Shown in pieces: positions 1-6,919 of a stretch of 8,334 nt of DNA (within the stretch, counting starts at the first letter, position 1; each line of letters starts with the position of its first letter). The DNA is from an uncultured Caryophanales bacterium (lineage in GTDB: Bacteria; Bacillota_I; Bacilli_A; RF39; UBA660), in NCBI GenBank assembly GCA_947169395.1, contig CAMVPJ010000046.1:1-8334 (forward strand), written 5' to 3'. Below the pieces are notes generated by a model. It had not been told where the DNA came from and did no database searches. It was given only the letters and a program-made list of their open reading frames with translations. The position numbers and the translations under genes were made by a program.

Positions 1-103
1 AAATTCCCGTTAATGTTTAGATTTTTTTAAGACATTTTCAAAAACTATTGACAGTATTTTTGATTAAAAATTAATAAAAAGTTCTTCTATTACGCACAAA
101 GTA

Positions 104-112
104 TGGTATAAT
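104..112 (+). promoter_or_regulatory. Extended -10 promoter of the prepilin-like gene
   Basis: The sequence TGGTATAAT is a perfect extended -10 element (TGnTATAAT), with the TATAAT at 107-112. No good -35 box lies at the usual distance (the best is TTCTAT at 85-90), which is typical of extended -10 promoters. Transcription would start near 119 and give a leader of about 30 nt before the ATG at 151. A TTGACA at 48-53 is too far away to be its partner. Confidence 0.7.
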
Positions 113-150
113 TAATTTAAGTTAAGAAAAGATATATGTAGGTGGTAATA

Positions 151-1620
151 ATGAAAAAGAATAAAGCGTTTACTTTAATAGAATTAATAGCAGTATTAGT
201 AATACTTGCAATTATATCATTAATAGTTGCACCTTTACTTTTAAATATAATAAGAAGAGTAAAAGATGTTGCAAATAAAAGAAGTGTAGATGGATATGGT
301 AGAGCAGTAGAATATGCTATGGCAAGTTATCAATTAGAACATTTAGCTTATCCAGATACATTTGATAAATTAGATATAGAATATAAAGGTAATAAAGTAG
401 AGTGTAAAACAAGTAGAATTAATCCAGATTATTCAATATATTTATCAGAGTGTAAGGTAAATGGTAAACTAGTTAGGAATGATAAAGAATATGATGGTTA
501 TTACCACTATGGAATACTTAAGATGACTAATCAAGAATATGTAGATACATATGGTAAGAACTTAGAAGATGCTTTAAAAGCATATCATGATGAACATAAT
601 GAATATCCTAGCGATTATACAACTCTAGAACTACCTAAATTAGATAAAGAAGTAAGTTGTGATGTTGAAACATATAGTGATGGCAAAATATATTTGACTA
701 AATGTTTCATAGATGGTGACGAAGTTTTAGATGATACTCAAGAAGACGACTATTATCATTATGGTAAGCAAAAACCTATTGCAGTACAATATCTTGTTAA
801 TAAAGCTAATAGGGTTGAAATAAATGCATATACTAGTGGAAATACACATGAGATGTATACATTTGACCATGAAGTTACAGTTCAAACTCCTGCATTAAGA
901 GATTATAGATATATAGGTAATTCACCATACAATTATGTAACCTTTAATGGAAATGAAACTTGGCGTATAATTGGTGTATTTAGTGTGGATGATGGTAATA
1001 GTAATTATGAAGAGAGAGTTAAGTTAATAAGAAATGAATCGGTAGGTAATAAACAGTGGAATTCATCAAATCAAAATGAGTGGGTTGGATCAAGTATACA
1101 AACATATTTGAATGATACATATACAATTGATAATAAATCAAGAGAAATGATAGCTTCTTCTAAAATTTATTTAGGTGGTTTAAATTATGAAGGTTGTATA
1201 AATTGTGCTCCAAACGGAGAATCCTTCTATATAAGTGAGCGTAGTGAGACTACTTGCTACGGCAGAAATGCTGGTTGGGTTGGAAAAACTGCATTAATGT
1301 ATCCATCTGATTATATATTTACATATGCTGTGGGAGTGGATGATACTTGCTATAATACTCCAGGTAGTTGTAAAGTAGATTCAGGGGCAAATCCGTCTTC
1401 AGGATGGTTATATCGTTCAGAATATTTTCAATGGACTATGACACCTAATTCATATTATACAACTAATGCTTTCAAGGTCGATTTGAGTGGTGTTGTTCAT
1501 AATTTTGCCAGCTATGTAAACAATTTCAATGGTATTAGTCCGGTAGTATATCTAAAATCTGGTGTTAAAATAAAATCAGGAGATGGAAGTATAGATAATC
1601 CTTATGAGTTTGAATTATAG
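151..1620 (+). CDS. Prepilin-like surface protein with duplicated Cys module and DUF6273-like C-terminal domain
   Basis: Predicted 489-aa exported protein of type IV pilin/pseudopilin type. Residues 1-6 (MKKNKA) form a short basic leader. FTLIE at 7-11 is the prepilin peptidase/N-methylation motif with Glu at mature position +5, followed by a hydrophobic helix to about residue 34. The residue before the cleavage site is Ala6, not the usual Gly. Residues 49-121 and 134-205 are two copies of one module, each with a cysteine pair (C85/C101, C170/C185) and ending in YYHYG. Residues ~252-489 resemble DUF6273-like or C-type-lectin-like surface domains: WRIIGV at 271-276, a W-x-x-S-x-I-x-x-YLN-like stretch around 311-321, and SPVVYLKSGVKI followed by SGDGS-x-x-NPY at the end. 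Further cysteines (C349, C352, C369, C400, C407) suggest disulfides outside the cell. ATG 151 is preferred to an in-frame GTG at 142 because AGGTGG at 140-145 is a well-spaced SD. No pilus assembly genes lie nearby, so it is an orphan minor pilin or adhesin; its ligand is unknown. Confidence 0.82.
   Translation: MKKNKAFTLIELIAVLVILAIISLIVAPLLLNIIRRVKDVANKRSVDGYGRAVEYAMASYQLEHLAYPDTFDKLDIEYKGNKVECKTSRINPDYSIYLSECKVNGKLVRNDKEYDGYYHYGILKMTNQEYVDTYGKNLEDALKAYHDEHNEYPSDYTTLELPKLDKEVSCDVETYSDGKIYLTKCFIDGDEVLDDTQEDDYYHYGKQKPIAVQYLVNKANRVEINAYTSGNTHEMYTFDHEVTVQTPALRDYRYIGNSPYNYVTFNGNETWRIIGVFSVDDGNSNYEERVKLIRNESVGNKQWNSSNQNEWVGSSIQTYLNDTYTIDNKSREMIASSKIYLGGLNYEGCINCAPNGESFYISERSETTCYGRNAGWVGKTALMYPSDYIFTYAVGVDDTCYNTPGSCKVDSGANPSSGWLYRSEYFQWTMTPNSYYTTNAFKVDLSGVVHNFASYVNNFNGISPVVYLKSGVKIKSGDGSIDNPYEFEL
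295..765 (+). repeat. Internal duplication in the prepilin-like protein (two ~73-aa copies)
   Basis: Copy A is at 295-513 (residues 49-121) and copy B at 550-765 (residues 134-205). Both begin with Tyr-Gly and share A-x-x-x-Y in the helix, E-H-x-x-YP, a cysteine 17 residues after that proline, IYL just before a second cysteine 15-16 residues later, a Gly four residues after it, and a terminal YYHYG. By eye about one third of positions are identical, so the copies are old and diverged. The pilin-type globular module following the membrane helix appears to have been duplicated in tandem. Confidence 0.75.
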
Positions 1621-1651
1621 AAACTGAGTAATTATAGTTATTCAGTTTTTT
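1621..1651 (+). terminator. Intrinsic terminator after the prepilin-like gene
   Basis: Directly after the TAG stop, 1621-1631 pairs with 1638-1648 (AAACTGAGTAA with TTATTCAGTTT). This gives an 11-bp stem with one G-T wobble and a 6-nt loop. The run of T continues through 1651. It separates the pilin gene from the following operon. Confidence 0.85.
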
Positions 1652-1664
1652 AGTGGTGTTAGTG

Positions 1665-1693
1665 TTTAAATTATTTTTGATTTAGTGTATAAT
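1665..1693 (+). promoter_or_regulatory. Sigma-A-type promoter of the gdpP-rplI-dnaB operon
   Basis: A TATAAT -10 box is at 1688-1693, with TTTAAA (4 of 6 matches to TTGACA) at 1665-1670 and a 17-nt spacer. The start point would be near 1700, leaving only a dozen leader bases before the GTG at 1712. It lies just downstream of the preceding terminator, so the operon is transcribed independently of the pilin gene. Confidence 0.65.
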
Positions 1694-1711
1694 TAGGTTA
1701 CGGGTGATACT

Positions 1712-2659
1712 GTGGAGGATTTGTTTAATAAATTAGATAGATTGTATGATGATTATGATAATGTAGTTGTTATGGGACATAGTTATCCTGATTTGGATTG
1801 TTATGGATCTTGTCTTGGTATATATAATAGGGTTTGTGCAATGGGCAAGAGCTGTTATGTATATTTAGAGGGTAATAATTATAGTGAGATTATGAATAAG
1901 GCTATTAGTAGTGTTAGTGGTGTTAAGTATGTAAATAGTAGTAATATTGGTAATCTTACGAATATCTTACTTATTGTTGTTGATGTACATCAAGTTAGCA
2001 GATTTGAAAATAGTAATTTTTTTGATTATTGTAAAGATTATGTCATTCTTGATCATCATATTAAGGATAGAAAGTGTCCAAAGGGTAGTAAGTTGCTTTA
2101 TATTAACAATAGTTTATCTAGCATGATTGAGCTTGTAACTTATTATTTAGATTATAGTGGGGTTTCTATTGATTCAAGTGTTGCGACTATTATGTTAGGT
2201 GGTCTTGAGATTGATACTAATGGTTATAATTTAAAGACTACTTCTCGTACTTATAAGGCTGCTAGTATTTTAGTTGAGTTAGGTGCGGATGTAACTTTAA
2301 AGCAGGAATTACTTAAAGAGAGTAAGGATGATTATGTAAGAAGAGCAGATTATATTAAGAATAGTATTACTATAAATGGTAATGTTGCCTTATGTATATT
2401 GCCTGATGTTAGTAAGACAGAAACTCTTGCGGAGATTGCGGATAGTCTTCTTACTTTTGATAATATTGAAGCTTCTTTTGCAGTAGCTAAGATTAATGAT
2501 ACTGAGTATGGTGTATCTGCAAGAAGTATTGGGGATGTTGATATTCTTAAGGTAATACGTAAACTAGGTGGTGGAGGCTCTACTACAAGTTGTGGTGCGA
2601 AGTGTACTAAGGGGTTATCTGAGATTAAAGAGATTATTATTAAATCAATAAAAAAGTAA
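1712..2659 (+). CDS. Stand-alone DHH/DHHA1 phosphodiesterase, GdpP-type (truncated relative to GdpP)
   Basis: Predicted Mn2+-dependent phosphodiesterase for c-di-AMP, pApA or short oligoribonucleotides. The metal-site residues of the DHH domain are all present: H23, D27 and D29 in HSYPDLD, D91 in VVDVH, the DHH triad at 114-116, and D168 in GLEIDT. The stretch around 172-185 (LKTTSRTYKAAS) closely follows GdpP. Full GdpP is ~650 aa with two membrane helices, PAS and degenerate GGDEF domains before DHH. This protein is 315 aa and starts at the DHH domain, with no coding room upstream. In the DHHA1 domain the usual GGGGH reads GGGGS (286-290), so a conserved histidine is missing. It starts with GTG at 1712 behind GGTGAT at 1703-1708; no ATG near the motif offers an alternative. 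The rplI and dnaB neighbours match the gdpP locus of Bacillus. NrnA-like nanoRNase activity is the main alternative. Confidence 0.85.
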   Translation: MEDLFNKLDRLYDDYDNVVVMGHSYPDLDCYGSCLGIYNRVCAMGKSCYVYLEGNNYSEIMNKAISSVSGVKYVNSSNIGNLTNILLIVVDVHQVSRFENSNFFDYCKDYVILDHHIKDRKCPKGSKLLYINNSLSSMIELVTYYLDYSGVSIDSSVATIMLGGLEIDTNGYNLKTTSRTYKAASILVELGADVTLKQELLKESKDDYVRRADYIKNSITINGNVALCILPDVSKTETLAEIADSLLTFDNIEASFAVAKINDTEYGVSARSIGDVDILKVIRKLGGGGSTTSCGAKCTKGLSEIKEIIIKSIKK

Positions 2660-2679
2660 TGATTAAAGGATAGGTGTTT

Positions 2680-3117
2680 ATGAAAATTATTTTATTAGAA
2701 GATATTAAGAAGAAGGGTAAAAAGGGAGATATTCTTAATGTAAAGGATGGTTATGGTACTTATCTTGTTAATGATTCTAAGGCTATAGTAGCTAGTAGTG
2801 AGAATTTAAGAAATCTTGATAGAAGTAATGAGAGAAAGAAGATTAAAGAAGAAGAACTTATTAAAGAATGTGAAGGGATTAAGAAGAAGTTGGAGGCTAC
2901 TAAGTTAGAGTTTAAGGTAAAAGTAGGTGCGGGTGACAAAGTGTTTGGCAGTGTTAGTGCGAAACAGATAGCGAGTGCTTTAAAAAATAAGGGGTATGAT
3001 ATTGATAAGAAGAGTATTATAATTAATAGTAGTTTAAGTAGTTTAGGTACTCATATTGTAGATATTGAATTACATAAAAAGGTGGTTGCGAAGGTTAAAG
3101 TTAATTTAGTAAAGTAG
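2680..3117 (+). CDS. rplI: 50S ribosomal protein L9
   Basis: L9 binds 23S rRNA at the base of the L1 stalk and helps maintain reading frame. The 145-aa length is normal. The N-terminal rRNA-binding domain (MKIILLEDIKKKGKKGD, 1-17) is followed by a charged connecting helix (~42-75) and the C-terminal domain with GDKVFGSVSAKQIA (85-98). The loop after GYG (24-26) is unusual: where most L9 proteins have GYARN or GYANN before F/Y-L, this one has GYGTYL and is one residue shorter, so the conserved Asn is lost. ATG 2680 is chosen over an in-frame GTG two codons upstream because it gives the canonical N-terminus and fits AAGGA at 2666-2670. It lies 20 nt after the phosphodiesterase gene and 7 nt before dnaB. 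Confidence 0.95.
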   Translation: MKIILLEDIKKKGKKGDILNVKDGYGTYLVNDSKAIVASSENLRNLDRSNERKKIKEEELIKECEGIKKKLEATKLEFKVKVGAGDKVFGSVSAKQIASALKNKGYDIDKKSIIINSSLSSLGTHIVDIELHKKVVAKVKVNLVK

Positions 3118-3124
3118 GTGGGTT

Positions 3125-4456
3125 ATGAATAAAGAGATTCCAAAGAATATTGATGCAGAGCAATCTGTAATTGGTTCTATGTTTTTAACTAAGAAGGCAT
3201 TAGAAAAGGGATTAGAAAACTTAAATGAAGAATCTTTTTATTTAGATAGTCATAAGAAGATATTTGCGTCTATTCAAGAACTATACAATAATAATAAAAG
3301 TGTTGATTTAACTACTGTAGTTGAAGTATTAAATAGTCATGGATGGTTAAAACAAGTAGGGGATATTGAGTATATAACTGAGGTTATTGAAAGTGTTCCT
3401 ACTGCTGCTAATATTGATGAATATATTAAGATTGTAGAGGATAAGTATATATTACGTAAGTTAATTGATGAGGCTACAAGTATAATTACAGAAAGTTATA
3501 ATGCAGCAGGTGATATTAATGAAGTAATTGAAACTGCAGAGAAAAAGATTTTTGATGTATCTAAGAATATTCGCTCTACAGAGTTTAAGACTATTGCAGA
3601 AGTACTTGTTAAAACACAAAGTGATTTAGAGAAGTTAGCTAGTACTAAAGGTGATATTACTGGTATCCCAACGGGATATTATGAACTTGATAAGATTACA
3701 TCAGGGTTTCATCCACATGAATTAATTATCATTGCGGCACGTCCTGGTATGGGAAAGACTGCGATTGCACTTAATATGGTTAATAATATTGCGATTAATG
3801 CTAAAAAGAGTGTTGCACTATTTAACATGGAGATGGGTGCAGAACAACTTGCGATGCGTATGTTAGCTAGTGTTGGTCAAATTGATTCTGGTAAACTTAA
3901 GACTGGTAATTTAGAACACAGTGACTGGAAACGGGTTAATGAAGCAGTTAGTAGATTATCAGGGAGTCGTATTTTTATTGATGATACTGCAGGTATTACT
4001 GTTAATGAGATTAGGGCTAAGTGTAGAAGACTTGCTGCATCTCCATCTGGTTTAGATATTGTAGTAATCGACTATTTAACTTTAATTCAAGGTAATAGTA
4101 AGAGTGGAGCTAATCGTCAACAAGAGGTATCTGATATATCTCGTGCTTTAAAGACTATGGCTATGGAACTTGATGTACCGGTTATTGCTTTATCGCAGTT
4201 ATCGCGTGGTATTGAACAACGTACAGATAAGAAGCCTATGTTAAGTGATTTAAGAGAGTCAGGTGCGATAGAACAGGATGCTGATATAGTTGCATTCCTA
4301 CACTGTTCAGATGAAGAGCGAGAAAAGGAAAATAGTTTAATGGAGTTTGTAATTAGAAAACATCGTAATGGTCCTTTAAAAGATATTCCATTAATATTTC
4401 AAAGAAATACAAGTACGTTTGCGAACGTTGCAAATTTTGAAGAAGGTGAGTCATGA
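3125..4456 (+). CDS. dnaB: Replicative DNA helicase DnaB (DnaC in Bacillus naming)
   Basis: Hexameric ATP-driven helicase that unwinds DNA at the replication fork. At 443 aa it is full length. The N-terminal domain (~1-105) opens with the family motif PKNIDAEQSVIGSM, followed by a linker and the RecA-like domain from about 180. Walker A is ARPGMGKT at 205-212 and Walker B is DIVVIDY at 311-317. ALSQLSRGIEQR (355-366), LSDLRESGAIEQDAD (373-387) and RKHRNGP (411-417, arginine-finger region) are all intact. I see no intein, whose insertion point in some DnaB proteins is the P-loop. AGGTGG at 3116-3121 overlaps the rplI stop, and its TGA overlaps the ATG of the next gene (ATGA), so translation is probably coupled on both sides. 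Confidence 0.97.
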   Translation: MNKEIPKNIDAEQSVIGSMFLTKKALEKGLENLNEESFYLDSHKKIFASIQELYNNNKSVDLTTVVEVLNSHGWLKQVGDIEYITEVIESVPTAANIDEYIKIVEDKYILRKLIDEATSIITESYNAAGDINEVIETAEKKIFDVSKNIRSTEFKTIAEVLVKTQSDLEKLASTKGDITGIPTGYYELDKITSGFHPHELIIIAARPGMGKTAIALNMVNNIAINAKKSVALFNMEMGAEQLAMRMLASVGQIDSGKLKTGNLEHSDWKRVNEAVSRLSGSRIFIDDTAGITVNEIRAKCRRLAASPSGLDIVVIDYLTLIQGNSKSGANRQQEVSDISRALKTMAMELDVPVIALSQLSRGIEQRTDKKPMLSDLRESGAIEQDADIVAFLHCSDEEREKENSLMEFVIRKHRNGPLKDIPLIFQRNTSTFANVANFEEGES

Positions 4457-6156
4457 AAAAGGTTGGTTATGTTTTAGGTGTTATACTAGTTAGTGTATTA
4501 ATTATATTTTTAGGTTTTACTAATAAGAAGTCTAAGGTGCCTAATAGTTATTATCAAGTATATTTAGATGGGGAACAACTTGGTACTATTAAGTCTAAAA
4601 GGGAATTAGAAACTTATATTGAAACGCAAGCTGATGTTATTCGTGAGAATGTAAGAGAATATGAAACTAAGATTAATGCAATTAATGATACTAATGAAGT
4701 AATTAATAGTATAAATGATGATACCTTTAAGGCAATGAGTACTAAGGATAAAGTTAATTACTTAGTTAATAATAAGAGTAAACTTAATATTAGTGATTCT
4801 AAGTATGATAATATTAAAACTTATAATGATAATAAGTTATGGAATTTAACTAGTAGTGATATTGATGATATGAATAAGTATTATGAGGAGAATAAGATAT
4901 ATTTAGAGTCTGATAAAATATATACTCCAAATGGTATTGAGATGAAGAAAGTGCTTACTTATGAACCTACTACTGTATCTACTGGTGAGATGTATAAGAA
5001 AATTATATCGAAAAAGAATTGTACTATCCCAGGATATAGATTTACAATAAAAAAAGAAGATGGTAGTGAATCTTATGTATATGTAACTGATAGTAAGATT
5101 TTTAGTGATTCTATAGATACTATGGCTTCTATATTTGTTGGAGATAATAGATATACTAATTATAAAGATAATAATCAAGCGGAGATAGAAGGTACTGGAG
5201 AAGTAATTAATAATGTATATGTAGAAGAAGATATTGCTTATAAAGCTGTTAATATTTCTACTGATGAGAAGATATATACTGATTCTACTGAGTTATCACA
5301 ATACTTATTATACGGAGATAATTATGAAGAGTCTACTGTGGTTGTTAATACTGGTGATTCTATTAGTAGTATTGCTTATAATAATCAGATAAGTGTTGAG
5401 GAGTTCTTGATATCTAATCCAGAATATACTAGTGAAGATAACTTGTTATATGCTGGTAAAGAGGTTAAGATAGCTAAAGTAGATCCACAGATAAATATAG
5501 TTGAAGAGAAATATAGTGTTAGTGATATTGAATCTAATTATCGTACTGTTGAGGTATATGATGATAATATTACTGAGGGAGAGCAGATAGTTACTCAAGA
5601 AGGAGAAAAAGGTTTAGATAGAGTTTCTCAGAACGTAAAGTCAGTTAATGGCGAGATAGCCTATGTTGAACCTGTTAGTAAAGAAACTGTCAAGAATCCA
5701 GTTGATAAGAAAGTAACAGTTGGTACTAAAGTAACTCCAAGTGTAGGTAGTACATCATCTTGGGGATGGCCTACTGCAAGTGGTTATACAATAAGTTCTC
5801 GTTTTGGATATAGAATTGCAGTGTTTGGTGAAGGAAACTTCCATACTGGTTTAGATATTGCTGGTACTGGTTATGGTTCTCCTGTTTATGCAACAAACAA
5901 TGGTGTAATTACAAAAATAGAATATGCAAGTACTTATGGATATCATATTATTATTAATCACAATAATGGCTTCTATTCTCTATATGGTCACATGTCAGGT
6001 TTTGTATCTGGTCTTCATGTTGGAAGTGTAGTTGAAAGAGGACAACAAATAGGTTATGTTGGATCTAGTGGTTGGGCAACTGGACCGCACTTACATTTTG
6101 AAATACGTAATTGTGAAAAGTATGCTTGTGTAGTTAATCCGGAGAATTACTTATAA
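4453..6156 (+). CDS. Membrane-anchored LysM-G5-M23 family peptidoglycan endopeptidase
   Basis: Predicted 567-aa cell-surface zinc metallopeptidase that would cut peptide cross-links of peptidoglycan. Residues 4-22 form one hydrophobic helix, a signal anchor with no lipobox. Residues ~33-290 are an acidic, Asn/Ser-rich region of unassigned fold starting with VYLDGEQLGTI. Residues ~295-343 look like a LysM domain (NTGDSISSIA, then SVEEFLISNP), which would bind glycan. Residues ~350-426 look like a G5 domain. The M23 (LytM/lysostaphin-type) domain spans ~445-567 with all expected ligands and catalytic residues: H464 and D468 in HTGLD, H513 in YGHM, and H546/H548 in GPHLHFE. Residues C554 and C559 lie near the C-terminus. 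The gene overlaps dnaB by 4 nt and lies 1 nt before walJ. An intact active site implies that the organism, or a neighbour it attacks, has peptidoglycan. Confidence 0.9.
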   Translation: MKKVGYVLGVILVSVLIIFLGFTNKKSKVPNSYYQVYLDGEQLGTIKSKRELETYIETQADVIRENVREYETKINAINDTNEVINSINDDTFKAMSTKDKVNYLVNNKSKLNISDSKYDNIKTYNDNKLWNLTSSDIDDMNKYYEENKIYLESDKIYTPNGIEMKKVLTYEPTTVSTGEMYKKIISKKNCTIPGYRFTIKKEDGSESYVYVTDSKIFSDSIDTMASIFVGDNRYTNYKDNNQAEIEGTGEVINNVYVEEDIAYKAVNISTDEKIYTDSTELSQYLLYGDNYEESTVVVNTGDSISSIAYNNQISVEEFLISNPEYTSEDNLLYAGKEVKIAKVDPQINIVEEKYSVSDIESNYRTVEVYDDNITEGEQIVTQEGEKGLDRVSQNVKSVNGEIAYVEPVSKETVKNPVDKKVTVGTKVTPSVGSTSSWGWPTASGYTISSRFGYRIAVFGEGNFHTGLDIAGTGYGSPVYATNNGVITKIEYASTYGYHIIINHNNGFYSLYGHMSGFVSGLHVGSVVERGQQIGYVGSSGWATGPHLHFEIRNCEKYACVVNPENYL

Positions 6157-6157
6157 A

Positions 6158-6919
6158 ATGCGTGTATGTGTATTATCAAGCGGTAGTAAGGGGAACTGTT
6201 CTTATATTGAAACGAGTAATCATAAGATTTTAATTGATATAGGTAACAGTTCTGCTTATGTAGAACGTAGTCTAAAGAGTATTGGTGTTGAACCTAGTGA
6301 GATAGATATGATTCTAATAAGTCATGCACATGTAGATCATATTGCAGGTCTTAGGGTGTTTTCTAAAAAGTATGCACCAAAAGTATATATGACTGAGAAA
6401 ATATTTAAAGAATCAGGCCTTAACATTAGTAATGTATATGATATTCCTGCTGTATATGAAACTGATGGGGTAAAGATTACTAGTATTAAGACATCTCACG
6501 ATACAGAAGATTCTAATGGGTATATAGTTGAAGAAAATGGTAAAAGTTGTGTATATATAACTGATACTGGTTATATCAATAAGAGATATTTTAAGAAGTT
6601 ATATAATAAAAATATTTATATATTTGAAAGTAATCATGATCCAGAGATGCTTATGGATAATCCTAGATATCCACATCATACTAAGATAAGAATTATTGGA
6701 GATACAGGACATTTATCTAATCAAGATTCTGCTTATTATTTATCTGAATTTATTGGACCTGATACAAAAATGGTTTATCTAGCTCACTTAAGTGAACAGA
6801 ATAATAGAGAAGAACTTGCTCTTACTACTTTGAAGAATGAATTAAAAGGTAAGAATATTAAATTTAGTAATATAAAAATAGCTAAACAAAATATAGTATC
6901 GGAGGAGTATGTAATTTGA
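6158..6919 (+). CDS. walJ: MBL-fold metallohydrolase WalJ/YycJ
   Basis: Metallo-beta-lactamase-fold protein of the YycJ/WalJ family. Its relatives in Firmicutes accompany the WalRK cell-wall regulatory system, have been linked to coordination of cell division with replication, and show nuclease activity in some species. The 253-aa protein begins MRVCVLSSGSKGNC, matching the family N-terminus and supporting the ATG. Metal-site residues are complete: H56, H58, D60 and H61 in HAHVDH, H114, D136 (YITDTG), H160 (ESNHD), H185 (GHLSN) and H210. The SD is weak (GGAG at 6141-6144, 13 nt away), so translation probably depends on ribosomes finishing the M23 gene, which stops 1 nt upstream. Its TGA overlaps the rlmH start codon. 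The substrate cannot be read from the sequence. Confidence 0.92.
   Translation: MRVCVLSSGSKGNCSYIETSNHKILIDIGNSSAYVERSLKSIGVEPSEIDMILISHAHVDHIAGLRVFSKKYAPKVYMTEKIFKESGLNISNVYDIPAVYETDGVKITSIKTSHDTEDSNGYIVEENGKSCVYITDTGYINKRYFKKLYNKNIYIFESNHDPEMLMDNPRYPHHTKIRIIGDTGHLSNQDSAYYLSEFIGPDTKMVYLAHLSEQNNREELALTTLKNELKGKNIKFSNIKIAKQNIVSEEYVI

Noticed and set aside
1..141. Remnant of an upstream gene at the window start
   Set aside because: No open frame or recognisable protein fragment is visible; the stretch looks like an AT-rich promoter region only.
142..150. GTG start three codons upstream for the prepilin-like gene
   Set aside because: It falls within the AGGTGG ribosome binding site that serves the ATG at 151, and that ATG gives a normal prepilin leader.
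2674..2679. GTG start two codons upstream for rplI
   Set aside because: L9 proteins almost always begin directly at MK(V/I)I, which ATG 2680 provides.
4903..5178. 91-codon open frame on the minus strand
   Set aside because: Lies wholly inside the M23 peptidase gene, has a low-complexity Ile/Ser/Tyr composition and no recognisable domain, so it is a shadow of the coding strand.
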